Assembly (NCBI GenBank): GCA_021772705.1
Contig: JAJFLN010000137.1
Span: 1 to 25,439, forward strand
DNA from: Candidatus Cloacimonadota bacterium
GTDB lineage: Bacteria > Muiribacteriota > UBA6191 > JACPRK01
Length of the DNA: 25,439 nucleotides
Direction of reading: 5' to 3'
This document shows, piece after piece, positions 14,269-22,601 of the stretch. Under the pieces are notes generated by a model. It did not search any database. It saw nothing but the letters and a program-made list of their open reading frames with translations, and had not been told where the DNA came from. Each line of letters begins with the position of its first letter. Position 1 is the first letter of the stretch. The translations under genes were made by a program, and so were the position numbers.

Positions 14269-15231
14269 GTGGCAGCGTCAACAGCCGGAAACGCCGGGGA
14301 TACCCAGGAAGGAGCATCCTGCTTCTGGGCTCGCGCCTGGGGCGAAAACCTGACCCGATACGGCGACTTCAAGCCCAGTCTGGCCGGCGGGAAGGAATTC
14401 GTCGATGGCGGCCTGGTCGCCGGGCTCCAGATAGAGACCGGTATCGCTCAGGCCCTGGTTCAGGGGAACGTCCACTACGACGTGACCGTGGAGGTCACCA
14501 CCCTGCCCAGATCCCGCTGGGACGAAATGCTGGCGGCCGGCGGAGGCCAGTCGATCACCAAGGAAGACCTCCTGACGGGAAGTCTTCCGGATTCCGTGAA
14601 GGAAGCTCTCTGCCATTCAGGCAAGGGGCTCATCCCGAGCCCCGATGAGATGGCCCTGGTCTGCAGCTGTCCCGACTGGGCCGAGGCCTGCGTCCATGTG
14701 GCCGCCGTCCTGATCGACATCGGCGGCCGGCTCGAAGCCAACCCGGAGCAGCTATTCCAGTTCCGGGGTGTGGACCTCGAGGGTCTGGCCACCGAGACGG
14801 TCACGAACGAGCCGGTCAGGGCTCCAGCAGGAGCAGCGCCGGCCAGTCCTGAATCCCCGGGGGAGCAGGTGGCCGAAGCATCGCCGGTGACAGAAGAGCC
14901 GCCAGCCCCAGAGACGGTGAAGGTGCCGGAGCCGCCTGCCTCACGCAAGAGAGACGCGACCAGAAAGACGCGAGCCGCCGCTCCCGCAAAGAAGGGTCGA
15001 ACAAGACAGGCCAGGAAGACCCCGGAGCCTTCCGGAGACGTTCCTCCCGACGAGACAGCACCCTTCGAGGCCCAGGTGATCACCGCCGCCGAACTGACCT
15101 CCATCGGGATTTCCAACACCCGGATTCAGAACTGGCTCCGGTCGGGAGGGCTCGAGAGAACCGAGGTTCGCGGCGCCTATCTGACCACTTCGAAGACAAA
15201 AGGACTAGTCGAGAAGGCTCTGGATCTCTGA
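14269..15231 (+). CDS. solitary SWIM zinc-finger protein with C-terminal helix-turn-helix-like domain
   Basis: A 320-residue cytoplasmic protein. Residues ~18-150 form a SWIM module. An upstream beta-rich part (FWARAWGENLTRYGDF, then LVQGNVHYDVTVEV) is followed by the zinc site C132-x-C134-x6-C141-x-H143, read as CSCPDWAEACVH. Residues ~180-265 are a proline/alanine-rich linker that ends with a very basic stretch (SRKRDATRKTRAAAPAKKGR). The last ~50 residues (ITAAELTSIGISNTRIQNWL...) look like a small DNA-binding helix-turn-helix domain. In bacteria this kind of SWIM protein is usually encoded next to an SNF2/RapA-like helicase, but none is present here. Nucleic-acid binding is likely; the partner is unknown. 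The start is GTG with GGAGGAGG just upstream. Confidence 0.8.
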   Translation: MAASTAGNAGDTQEGASCFWARAWGENLTRYGDFKPSLAGGKEFVDGGLVAGLQIETGIAQALVQGNVHYDVTVEVTTLPRSRWDEMLAAGGGQSITKEDLLTGSLPDSVKEALCHSGKGLIPSPDEMALVCSCPDWAEACVHVAAVLIDIGGRLEANPEQLFQFRGVDLEGLATETVTNEPVRAPAGAAPASPESPGEQVAEASPVTEEPPAPETVKVPEPPASRKRDATRKTRAAAPAKKGRTRQARKTPEPSGDVPPDETAPFEAQVITAAELTSIGISNTRIQNWLRSGGLERTEVRGAYLTTSKTKGLVEKALDL

Positions 15232-15642
15232 AGTCGTAGGTGCCGCCAGAGGGCACAGGCCCTGAGCTGGTCAATGGCGGCGGAAATCCTCCTGGAGTCG
15301 AGAGTTGAAGTTCCAGCTCTCCCTGGGGGCTGCTTTCTCGTGACCTTGCGCGGGCACAAGTTTCTACCCCTTCACCCCGAGCTTGTCGAGGGGCCGCCTC
15401 CTTCGACAAGCTCAGACGATATGGCCGCCCGCTCCATTCATCCCCTTCGGCGTGGCTCAGGACATGCTTCGACAAGCTCAGGACGAACGGATCGGGAAAA
15501 CTCGGCCATTCAGTCGTCCTGGATGCGGGCATCCATAGTAGGGCGAACGGCTCCCAAACCTGGCCACTGACTCCGGCGAACCATGGACGGATGACGGCGG
15601 CACCCCCGGGCGGGAACCGGGGCCAATTAACCTCATTTGTCA
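15232..15642. other. intergenic region with dispersed repeat and hairpin
   Basis: No gene is seen between the SWIM gene and the efflux adaptor gene. The middle of the gap holds a copy of a 66-bp repeat (separate entry). The minus strand here stays open as a long reading frame only because the repeat has no stops; the translated words LSLSK are the hallmark of such repeats, not of a protein. Confidence 0.5.
15379..15483. repeat. 66-bp dispersed repeat, copy A, with flanking hairpin
   Basis: The word CGACAAGCTCAG occurs at 15404 and again 66 nt later at 15470. Between the two lies a unit that includes GACGATATGGCCGCCCGCTC, ATTCATCCCCTTCGGCGTGG and AGGACATGCTT. The same unit, differing at a few positions, occurs in tandem at the end of the window (25295-25439). 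At the left edge GAGCTTGTCGA (15379-15389) pairs with TCGACAAGCTC (15403-15413). Both loci share GTCGAGGGGCC just before the repeat (15385 and 25264), suggesting a conserved left boundary. Repeats with CTTCGACAAGCTCAGG words are frequent in several bacterial genomes. Confidence 0.75.
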
Positions 15643-15651
15643 TGCTATACT
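15643..15651 (+). promoter_or_regulatory. extended -10 promoter of the efflux adaptor operon
   Basis: TGCTATACT combines the TGn extension with a good -10 box (TATACT, 15646-15651). The -35 region is poor, as is usual for extended -10 promoters. A transcript would start at about 15658, giving a 25-nt leader before the GTG at 15683. Confidence 0.5.
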
Positions 15652-15682
15652 CCCGGGCCACAGACTTCGCCGAGGAGAGTTC

Positions 15683-17071
15683 GTGCCCCCATCCCAGTCC
15701 CCTCCGACAGAGCAGTCCACCAGCGAGTCTCGCGACGAGACCCGGCGGGCCGATCTGGCGAGCCTCAAGATCCGTCATCGTGACGGACCGGTGCGGGAAG
15801 GATCGACCCTGGCCGGAAAGCTCGTCTGGTTGCTCTCGGTGGTGGCCGCGGCTGCCGGAGGCTATCTTGCCGCCGGGCACTTTCCCGCAGGCGGGCCCAC
15901 TGAGGTGGCGACCTTCCGGGTCCTGGGAGGAGCCGCCCCACCGGCGGGAACCCTGACCGCTACGGGCTACCTGCAGGCGCGGAAGCGGGCTTCCATCGGG
16001 TTCAAGATCTCCGGACGTCTCTCCGAAAGGCTCGTCGAGGAAGGGGATCAGGTGAAGGCCGGCGACGTGCTGGCCCGCATGGACGATCGGGAGCAGCGGG
16101 CGGCCGTGGACCAGTACGCGTCCGCCCTGGACGCAGCCAAGGCGGCCCTGGCGGAGTTGAAGGCCGGATTCCGGAAGGAAGAAGTCGGCAAGGCTGGATC
16201 GAGTCTCGATCAGGCCCGGGCTAACAGGATTCGAGCCGAGCAGGATCTGGAGCGAATCGAGTCGCTTCACGCCCGGAATGCCGCCATCGGTTCCAGCCTC
16301 GATGAGGCCCGGGCCATCGCTCTGTCGGCCCGAGCAGCGGAGGCGACTGCCCGGCATCAACTGGACATGATGAAGGCCGGGAGCCGGCCGGAGCAGGTGC
16401 AGGCCGCTGCCGCCCGGGCCCGCCAGGCGGAGGCCATGCTCGCCTTGGCCCGGACCCAGCTGGTGGAGACCGCGCTTCGAGCCCCCTTTGACGGAACGAT
16501 CCTGGAGAAGCATGCCGAGGTGGGCGCCACGCTCCTCTTCGGCGGCCCTCCTGGAACGGGCAGCGCCGCCCATGTATTCACATTCGCGGATCTGACAGAC
16601 ATGGAGGCCGAGATCGACATAGCCGAGTCGAGCCTCAGCCGGATACAGACCGGGCAGCTGGCGGAGATCGTCGCCGATGCCATCCCGGACAGGAAGTACC
16701 AGGGAAGGTTGACGAAGATTCTCCCCGTGGCCAATCGTCAAAAGGCCATCGTGCCCGTCAGGGTCCGGGTCCTGGAAACGGACAAGCGGCTCCTGCCGGA
16801 CATGTCCGTGAAGGTGACCTTCCTGGAAAAGCAAGAGAAGGCTGCCGACACAAACCAGTCGCCTCGGATACCCGTCGCCGCCGTCTTCGATCGGGCGGGA
16901 GCCAGAGCGGTTTACCTTGTCCGAAACGGCAAGTTGAAGCTGAAGGTCGTCACCCTGGGAGAAGTCCGGGGTGATCAGGTGGAGGTGACCGGAGGTCTCA
17001 CGTCGGGAGACAGGATCGTCCAGGCGCCGGCCCCAGCCATGTCTGACGGCATGGAAGTGAAAGCCAATTGA
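15683..17071 (+). CDS. HlyD/MacA-type periplasmic efflux adaptor
   Basis: A 462-residue membrane fusion protein. The N-terminus is cytoplasmic (~1-43) and a single anchor follows at ~44-64 (LAGKLVWLLSVVAAAAGGYL). The two lipoyl half-motifs are at ~92-137 (ATGYLQARKRASIGFKISGR) and ~262-285 (TALRAPFDGTILEKHAEVGA). Between them lies an alanine-rich helical hairpin with coiled-coil character (~138-260). The beta-barrel and membrane-proximal domains follow. Such adaptors link an inner-membrane pump to an outer-membrane channel. An ATPase gene follows 18 nt later, so this is an ABC-driven, MacAB-like system. The start is GTG with GAGGAGAG just before it. No permease gene is found in the window. 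Confidence 0.9.
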   Translation: MPPSQSPPTEQSTSESRDETRRADLASLKIRHRDGPVREGSTLAGKLVWLLSVVAAAAGGYLAAGHFPAGGPTEVATFRVLGGAAPPAGTLTATGYLQARKRASIGFKISGRLSERLVEEGDQVKAGDVLARMDDREQRAAVDQYASALDAAKAALAELKAGFRKEEVGKAGSSLDQARANRIRAEQDLERIESLHARNAAIGSSLDEARAIALSARAAEATARHQLDMMKAGSRPEQVQAAAARARQAEAMLALARTQLVETALRAPFDGTILEKHAEVGATLLFGGPPGTGSAAHVFTFADLTDMEAEIDIAESSLSRIQTGQLAEIVADAIPDRKYQGRLTKILPVANRQKAIVPVRVRVLETDKRLLPDMSVKVTFLEKQEKAADTNQSPRIPVAAVFDRAGARAVYLVRNGKLKLKVVTLGEVRGDQVEVTGGLTSGDRIVQAPAPAMSDGMEVKAN

Positions 17072-17089
17072 GACAGAGGTAGCGTCGCC

Positions 17090-17764
17090 ATGTCCGAGTC
17101 CCTCGTCGTCATCGAGAACCTGACCAAGACCTTTTATCGGGACACGATCGAGATCAAGGTCCTGCAGGGCGTGGACATGGTCATCGAGAAGGGAGAGTTC
17201 CTGGCCTTGATGGGACCCTCCGGCTCGGGGAAGACGACTCTCCTGAACCTGCTGGCGGGACTGGACTCGCCCACCCGCGGCAGAATCGTCGTGGACGGCA
17301 CGGAGATCACCGGGATGAGCGAGGCCCAGCTGGCGGGCTGGCGAAGCCGGCACGTGGGATTCGTGTTTCAGCTCTACAATTTGATTCCGGTCCTGACGGC
17401 ATTCGAAAACGTCGAGCTGCCCCTCCTGCTGACCAGCCTCTCCAGGACAGAGAGACGGGAGCATGTCGAGACGGCCCTGAGGGTGGTGGGACTGGAAGAG
17501 CGAATGGACCACTATCCTCGGCATCTCTCGGGCGGCCAGGAGCAGCGGGTCGGCATTGCCCGGGCCATTGTCACAGACCCAACGTTCATCGTGGCCGACG
17601 AACCGACAGGTGACCTGGACGCCGTGGCAGCCGAGGAGATCCTGCAACTGATGGGAACGCTGAACAAGGACTTCGGCAAGACCATCGTGATGGTCACCCA
17701 CGACCCGAAGGCCGCTTCCCGGGCTCACCTCACGCGGCATCTGGACAAGGGCGTGTTCTCCTGA
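17090..17764 (+). CDS. MacB/LolD-type ABC transporter ATP-binding subunit
   Basis: A 224-residue single-cassette ATPase. Walker A is GPSGSGKTT (42-50), the Q-loop glutamine is Q94 (FVFQLYNLIP), the signature is LSGGQ (146-150), and Walker B is VADEPTGDLD (168-177) followed by an H-loop in VTHD. The length and the FVFQ and TGDLD features place it in the family that powers LolCDE, MacB and FtsEX-like type VII transporters. It would energise the system whose adaptor is encoded just upstream. The FtsX-like permease that must partner it is absent from this locus. The start is ATG with AGAGGT 11 nt upstream. Confidence 0.92.
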   Translation: MSESLVVIENLTKTFYRDTIEIKVLQGVDMVIEKGEFLALMGPSGSGKTTLLNLLAGLDSPTRGRIVVDGTEITGMSEAQLAGWRSRHVGFVFQLYNLIPVLTAFENVELPLLLTSLSRTERREHVETALRVVGLEERMDHYPRHLSGGQEQRVGIARAIVTDPTFIVADEPTGDLDAVAAEEILQLMGTLNKDFGKTIVMVTHDPKAASRAHLTRHLDKGVFS

Positions 17765-17780
17765 GGCGGGGCAGGGCCGA

Positions 17781-17996
17781 GTGAGGCACCTGCCGCCCAT
17801 CGGTCTTCTCCGGACCGTCGCGGGCTGGATCCTCATCGGCCTGGGGGTGATCGGCCTCTTCCTGCCGATCCTGCAAGGCACGATACTGCTGCTGGCCGGA
17901 GCGGCGATGCTGGGGCCTCGAAGTTATCCGGGCCGCCGCATCCGGATAACCCTCTGGCGGATCAAACGGTGGCTCCGAAAATGCCGCACTCCGTGA
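17781..17996 (+). CDS. small two-helix membrane protein, PGPGW-like
   Basis: A 71-residue protein with a hydrophobic hairpin, TVAGWILIGLGVIGLFLPI (~12-30) and GTILLLAGAAMLGP (~33-46), followed by a basic tail (RIKRWLRKCR). The pattern G...GLFLPxxxGxxLLxxGxxML is that of the PGPGW putative membrane family (PF09656), although the proline-glycine pair itself has changed. No function is known. It starts with GTG 16 nt after the ATPase gene and is preceded by a GGGG-rich site, so it belongs to the same operon. Too small to replace the missing permease. Confidence 0.6.
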   Translation: MRHLPPIGLLRTVAGWILIGLGVIGLFLPILQGTILLLAGAAMLGPRSYPGRRIRITLWRIKRWLRKCRTP

Positions 17997-18024
17997 TCCT
18001 TGCTCCGTGAGACGGCCAGGGGCT

Positions 18025-18888
18025 CTACCGGCTCGCCTTCCAGATCTTCCTGAGACTGTCGAATCGCTCCGCCTCATAGCCCAGGAACCACTGGTACAGG
18101 CAGTCCTGGAGGGCATCATCGGTCCGGCGCCTCTCCCCGAAGGCCAGCAGTATCGACCTCAGCCACACCGCCTTTTCGGGATTCAGGTCTTTCGAACCGA
18201 CCAGGACTTCCCCGGGGATTGGATCGCTCTGGGCCAGGACGACGAAGTCCTCCAGTGACTTCCCGATGGCCGGCGTCTCGGCCAGAAGCATGTCGAAGGT
18301 GGCCGCCGCATCAACCTTGCCGTCGATCAGGGCTTTCACGGAGTCCACATGGTTGCCCGTGAAGACCTCCTGATAGGCGTCCTCCCCTCGTAGCCCGGCC
18401 TGCCGGAGCAGGCCTCTGGGGATGATGTATCCCGAGGCCGAGAGAGGAGAGACGAAGGCAATCTTCCGGCCCTTCAAGTCCGCCAAGGTCGTGATATCCG
18501 GGTCCCCTCCTCTGGAGAGGATGACGCCGCGGTAGTTGGCGTCCGGGTTCTGGTAGACAGGAGTGGCGATGGGTCGCACGCCGGCATCCTCCTGAGCCTG
18601 GAAGAAGACCACCGGCGGAAGGATGGCAATGTCCAGTTCGCCAGCGGCGATGACAGGCACGATCTCCGAGTAGTCCTGAAACAACCGGACCTCGACAGGG
18701 GATCGGAGAGCCCGTTCCAGGTAACCGGCCATCATGTGGACCGTGCTCTCGCTCGTATCCTCGCCCGCGTAGCGAACGCCGCCGAACCGGAGCGGCGCCT
18801 TGGCGGTCTCTTCCGCCCCGTTCAACGCACCGGCGAAGACCAGCAGGGCCGTCAAGATCACCAGGGGAAGGTTGCGAGTCGATGTCAT
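18025..18888 (-). CDS. PhnD-like periplasmic substrate-binding protein
   Basis: A 287-residue protein with a signal peptide (LPLVILTALLVFAGALNG, cleavage near 24). The mature sequence is a type II periplasmic binding protein of the phosphate/phosphonate family (PF12974). Diagnostic stretches are AGELDIAILPPVVFFQA, ITTLADLKGRKIAFVSPLSA and SGYIIPRGLLRQAG. In PhnD proteins these bind the anionic ligand. No transporter ATPase or permease of the Phn type is adjacent, so it is an orphan. Orphan PhnD-like proteins often act as sensor domains or supply distant transporters; the ligand here could be phosphonate, phosphite or something else. The start is ATG with AAGGAG 6 nt upstream. It converges with the small membrane-protein gene (gap 28 nt) and diverges from mutS. 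Confidence 0.85.
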   Translation of the reverse strand: MTSTRNLPLVILTALLVFAGALNGAEETAKAPLRFGGVRYAGEDTSESTVHMMAGYLERALRSPVEVRLFQDYSEIVPVIAAGELDIAILPPVVFFQAQEDAGVRPIATPVYQNPDANYRGVILSRGGDPDITTLADLKGRKIAFVSPLSASGYIIPRGLLRQAGLRGEDAYQEVFTGNHVDSVKALIDGKVDAAATFDMLLAETPAIGKSLEDFVVLAQSDPIPGEVLVGSKDLNPEKAVWLRSILLAFGERRRTDDALQDCLYQWFLGYEAERFDSLRKIWKASR

Positions 18889-18975
18889 GGGTTCTCCTTG
18901 GGTTTGCCTGGGGGGGATGAACGTCGGGACCTTTGTATCACAACCGCGGAAGATGGCCGCCTGATGGGTCTCAGG

Positions 18976-18984
18976 TGTTAGAAT
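18976..18984 (+). promoter_or_regulatory. possible extended -10 promoter of mutS
   Basis: TGTTAGAAT contains a TGn extension before TAGAAT (18979-18984), about 80 nt upstream of the mutS ATG. No convincing -35 box lies at the right distance. It sits between the divergent binding-protein gene and mutS. Confidence 0.4.
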
Positions 18985-19063
18985 GATGGGTCATCATGGC
19001 CTCCGGGACCCCCACCAACTGGATCTTTAGGGCCTCCTCGAGTGAAGAGGGGCAGGTTCGATC

Positions 19064-21664
19064 ATGCTGAATTCTGAAGACACGACGGGCACGAAGGGTC
19101 CAGACAAGAGGAAGAAGACTGTCCTTCCGAAGCTCAGTCCTTTGATGGAACAGTACCACCGGATAAAGAACGGCCATCGGGACTGCATCCTCTTCTTCAG
19201 GATGGGCGACTTCTACGAGATGTTCTACGAGGACGCCAATGTGGCGAGCCGGGAGCTGGACATCGTCCTCACGTCCCGCGGCAAGGAAGGAGACGACCCG
19301 GTACCCCTGGCCGGCATTCCTCACCACGCCTACAAGGGTTACGCCGCCAGGCTGCTCAAGAAGGGCTACAAGGTGGCCCTCTGCGAGCAGGTGTCGGATC
19401 CGAAGGCATCCAAGGGAATCGTAGACCGGGAAGTGGTCGGTGTTCTCACACCGGGAACGGTCATCGACGAGAGCTTTCTGGGCGAGACGGGACACAACTA
19501 CCTGGTGGCTATCGCGGCCAACGACTTTCACTGGACACTGGCAGCGGCGGACTTCTCCACCGGGGATCTGTCGGCCACTCACTCGCCGGGTCCGGAGCCG
19601 ATCTTCGAGGAGGTACTGCGCCTCGTTCCCGCGGAACTTCTGGTGCCGCCGGAGTTCAAGGACACGCCGTTCTTGGATCAGCTGCTGAAGACTCTCGCCC
19701 TGTCTGAAGGGGCTCTCAACTTCCGGGCCTTTCCCGAGATCGACAGTGCCGACCCTTCAGGCGCCGCCCTGAGCGCCGTGGCGCTCTACATCGAGGAGAC
19801 CCAGGGATCGGCGGCGAGTCACATGAAGACTCCCCACCTCTATCAGATCGAGGAATACCTGGGGCTGGATCCGGCGACGATTCGAAACCTGGAGCTCACA
19901 CAGAGCATGCGCACCGGGGAGGCCGCCGGCAGCCTCCTCTGGGCCCTGGACCGGACCATCACCCCTATGGGACGGCGTCTTCTCCGGACCTGGCTGCACC
20001 GGCCTCTGCTGGACAGCAAGACTCTCCTGGCCAGGCAAGACCGGGTCCAGGCGCTGCTGGACTCGGGTCACTGCCGCCGGGAGATCCGCTCCTCCCTCAA
20101 GAGCGTCGCCGACATCCCTCGTGTGCTGGCCCGCATATCTTCCCGGCAGGCCAGCCCCAGGGACCTGGGCGCCCTGCGCCGATCTCTGCAGATGCTGCCG
20201 GTGCTCAAGAAACGAATGGCCGAAGCGGGCTTGAAGAAGCTCGCCGCCCGGGTCGGCGACTTCCAGGATCTGACGACACGCCTCGAAAGCTGGCTCGTTG
20301 ACGAACCTCCCACAGCGGCAACAGAAGGTGGCCTGATCCGGCCCGGCATCGATGGTGCCCTCGACGAGATCCGATCCATGGCCAGCGATGCCAAGGGGTT
20401 TGTGGCCCGCATGGAAGAGCGAGAGCGGCAGCGGACCGGCATCCGGTCCCTCAAGATTCGATACAACCGGGTGATGGGTTACTTCATCGAGATCACCAAG
20501 ACCCATCTGGACTCCGTTCCGGAGGATTACCGGAGAAAGCAGACCCTGGCCGGCGGGGAGCGATACATCACGGAAGAACTGAAGAAGAAGGAAGGAGAGA
20601 TCCTGACCGCCGAGGACCGGTCCCGGCGCATGGAGTACGACCTCTTCTGCCGTCTCCGGGACGGCGTGTCCGAGTATCGAGCCCTGCTTCAGCAGGCCGC
20701 CTCCTCCCTCTCGGAGCTCGATGTCTACGGGTCCCTGGCCGACGTGGCAGAGCTTCACCGCTACGTGAGACCTCAGTTCCTGGAGGAGGCGTCTCTCCGG
20801 ATCGACGAGGGCCGGCACCCGGTGGTGGAGCGGGTCCTGACGGGAGAACCCTTCGTTCCCAACTCCATCGACCTCCACCCCGACAAGAGTAGGACCCTGA
20901 TCCTGACGGGTCCCAACATGGCCGGGAAGTCGACCTACCTGCGCCAAGTGGCCCTCCTGGTCCTCATGGCCCAGATCGGCAGCTACGTCCCGGCGAAGTC
21001 CATGTCCCTGGGAGTGGTGGACCGGGTCTTCACCCGGGTCGGCGCCAGTGACAACCTGGTCTTCGGCGAGAGTACCTTCATGGTGGAGATGAAGGAGACC
21101 TCCTACATTCTCCAGAATGCCACTCCCAGGAGCCTGGTCATCCTCGATGAGGTGGGGCGCGGCACGGCGACCTACGACGGCCTGTCCCTGGCCTGGGCCA
21201 TCGTCGAGCACCTGCACATCACTCCCGAACTGGCTCCCAAGACCCTCTTCGCCACTCACTACCACGAGCTGACGGAGTTGGCGAACTTGCTGCCGGGGAT
21301 CTCCAACGGGTGCGTTCTTGTCGAAGAGATGGGAGAGGACATCATCTTCCTGCACCGGATTGGGCCGGGAGCAGCGGACAAGAGCTACGGCATCCAGGTA
21401 GCCCGGCTGGCGGGACTCCCTACGGCCGTCATTGACCGGGCGAAGACGATCCTCTTCGAACTGTCCGTCGATGAGGAACGGGACATCGAGCGGAAACGGC
21501 TCGCCCTGTCGAGCCAGGGAAGCCAGAAGGAGGATCCGGTGCAGCTGCGGTTATTCGTACCCGAGGCCTCTCCCGTGGTGGAGGAGATTCGCCGCCTCGA
21601 CGTGGACGGACTGACCCCCCTGGAAGCACTGAACCTGTTGGCCCGTTACAAGTCGATGGTATGA
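19064..21664 (+). CDS. mutS: DNA mismatch repair protein MutS
   Basis: An 866-residue MutS of normal length. The mismatch-reading Phe-x-Glu is F50 and E52 in FFRMGDFYEMFYEDA. The connector, core and clamp domains follow, with HRYVRP and DEGRHPVVE leading into the ATPase. Walker A is GPNMAGKST (616-624) and Walker B is D695-E696 in ILDEVGRGT. THYHELTEL and the C-terminal LTPLEALNLLARYK are also typical. MutS binds mispaired bases and recruits MutL to start repair. The start is ATG at 19064 with an AGGGGCAGG region upstream. The N-terminus carries ~20 extra polar residues before the conserved LSPLMEQY. The CPBP protease gene follows after 4 nt, so the two are probably cotranscribed. Confidence 0.97.
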   Translation: MLNSEDTTGTKGPDKRKKTVLPKLSPLMEQYHRIKNGHRDCILFFRMGDFYEMFYEDANVASRELDIVLTSRGKEGDDPVPLAGIPHHAYKGYAARLLKKGYKVALCEQVSDPKASKGIVDREVVGVLTPGTVIDESFLGETGHNYLVAIAANDFHWTLAAADFSTGDLSATHSPGPEPIFEEVLRLVPAELLVPPEFKDTPFLDQLLKTLALSEGALNFRAFPEIDSADPSGAALSAVALYIEETQGSAASHMKTPHLYQIEEYLGLDPATIRNLELTQSMRTGEAAGSLLWALDRTITPMGRRLLRTWLHRPLLDSKTLLARQDRVQALLDSGHCRREIRSSLKSVADIPRVLARISSRQASPRDLGALRRSLQMLPVLKKRMAEAGLKKLAARVGDFQDLTTRLESWLVDEPPTAATEGGLIRPGIDGALDEIRSMASDAKGFVARMEERERQRTGIRSLKIRYNRVMGYFIEITKTHLDSVPEDYRRKQTLAGGERYITEELKKKEGEILTAEDRSRRMEYDLFCRLRDGVSEYRALLQQAASSLSELDVYGSLADVAELHRYVRPQFLEEASLRIDEGRHPVVERVLTGEPFVPNSIDLHPDKSRTLILTGPNMAGKSTYLRQVALLVLMAQIGSYVPAKSMSLGVVDRVFTRVGASDNLVFGESTFMVEMKETSYILQNATPRSLVILDEVGRGTATYDGLSLAWAIVEHLHITPELAPKTLFATHYHELTELANLLPGISNGCVLVEEMGEDIIFLHRIGPGAADKSYGIQVARLAGLPTAVIDRAKTILFELSVDEERDIERKRLALSSQGSQKEDPVQLRLFVPEASPVVEEIRRLDVDGLTPLEALNLLARYKSMV

Positions 21665-21668
21665 CGCC

Positions 21669-22466
21669 GTGAGCAACAAACGCGCAGCCGCCGAGCCGAC
21701 CCGATCCGAGGTGCACCGGTACCGGTTGGCCAACACCTACATCGGGAGCTATCTGACCCTGACGCGTCAGCCCGTCTACAGCCTGCTGTTCCTCACTCCC
21801 CTGCTGGTCGTCTACGAGGCCTACGCCTACTTCATCAATTTCAACAAGCCGTTCCAGATCCGAAACGGCGCCGATATCTTGTTGAAGCGGTTCTTCCAGC
21901 TCCTCGGCCTGGAGGGACTCTTCTCGATGATGATGTTCATCCTCGTGGCGATCCTGGTCATCGTCGGGATCTCCTACCGCAGGATGCGACAGCCCCTGGT
22001 AGGCCGTTACTTTCCCCTCATGCTGGGGGAGGCCATCGTCTACTCCTTCTTCCTGGGACCCGTGGTGCAGCGGTTGACGGGTTTCGTACAGCACCCGTTC
22101 CTGGGGCCCGACACATCTCCCATTCAGGACTTCTCCGTCAAGCTCCTGGTCAGCCTCGGCGCCGGTGTCTACGAGGAGATTGTGTTCCGGGTCGTGCTTA
22201 TCACGGCCATGATGTTCCTGCTGGAGAAGGTGGCCCGGTTCGAGTTCAACCATGCCGCCGTGCTGTCCATCATCGCCAGCTCGATCATCTTCTCCGGGTT
22301 CCATTACATCGGCGAGTATCACTGGCAGTTCACCTGGGAATCGTTCCTCTATCGCGCCATCGCCGGCCTGGTCCTTGCAATCCTCTACATCACTCGAGGA
22401 CTGGGCATCACGGCCTGGACCCATTCCCTCTACGACGTCTACGTACTGCTCGTCACCGGGACGTGA
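21669..22466 (+). CDS. CPBP-family intramembrane metalloprotease
   Basis: A 265-residue polytopic membrane protein. It has all three CPBP (Abi/Rce1-type) motifs: EExxxR as E169-E170-R174 in GVYEEIVFR; FxxxH as F208-H212 in FSGFH; HxxxD as H252-D256 in THSLYD. About six to seven membrane segments are visible. The family includes the CAAX protease Rce1 and bacterial proteins involved in bacteriocin processing or immunity, but most members have no known substrate. The GTG start lies 4 nt after the mutS stop and has no strong ribosome-binding site of its own, suggesting coupling to mutS translation. The functional link to mismatch repair is unclear and may be only genomic convenience. Confidence 0.88.
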   Translation: MSNKRAAAEPTRSEVHRYRLANTYIGSYLTLTRQPVYSLLFLTPLLVVYEAYAYFINFNKPFQIRNGADILLKRFFQLLGLEGLFSMMMFILVAILVIVGISYRRMRQPLVGRYFPLMLGEAIVYSFFLGPVVQRLTGFVQHPFLGPDTSPIQDFSVKLLVSLGAGVYEEIVFRVVLITAMMFLLEKVARFEFNHAAVLSIIASSIIFSGFHYIGEYHWQFTWESFLYRAIAGLVLAILYITRGLGITAWTHSLYDVYVLLVTGT

Positions 22467-22601
22467 TCCACGGGCCTCACAGGGGCTCTGAGTACAGGCC
22501 ACGACCCTCGGGGGAGCAGGGCCGGGAGTCCAGTCATGGAAGCGGCCGGCCGACATGATCATGGCAACCACCTGCCTAACTTCTGTTTCCCGGGAGTCTT
22601 C

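Noticed and set aside
12458..14353. A 631-codon open frame on the plus strand.
   Set aside because: It is antisense to the ABC-F gene, whose motifs are unmistakable. It has no ribosome site and its composition is typical of the mirror frame of a GC-rich gene.
15080..17881. A 933-codon open frame on the minus strand.
   Set aside because: It runs antisense through the SWIM gene end, the repeat region, the adaptor and the ATPase, all of which have clear family matches. The translation is low-quality and includes the LSLSK words produced by the 66-bp repeat.
18996..19070. A 24-codon frame just before mutS.
   Set aside because: It has no ribosome site and overlaps the mutS start; likely chance.
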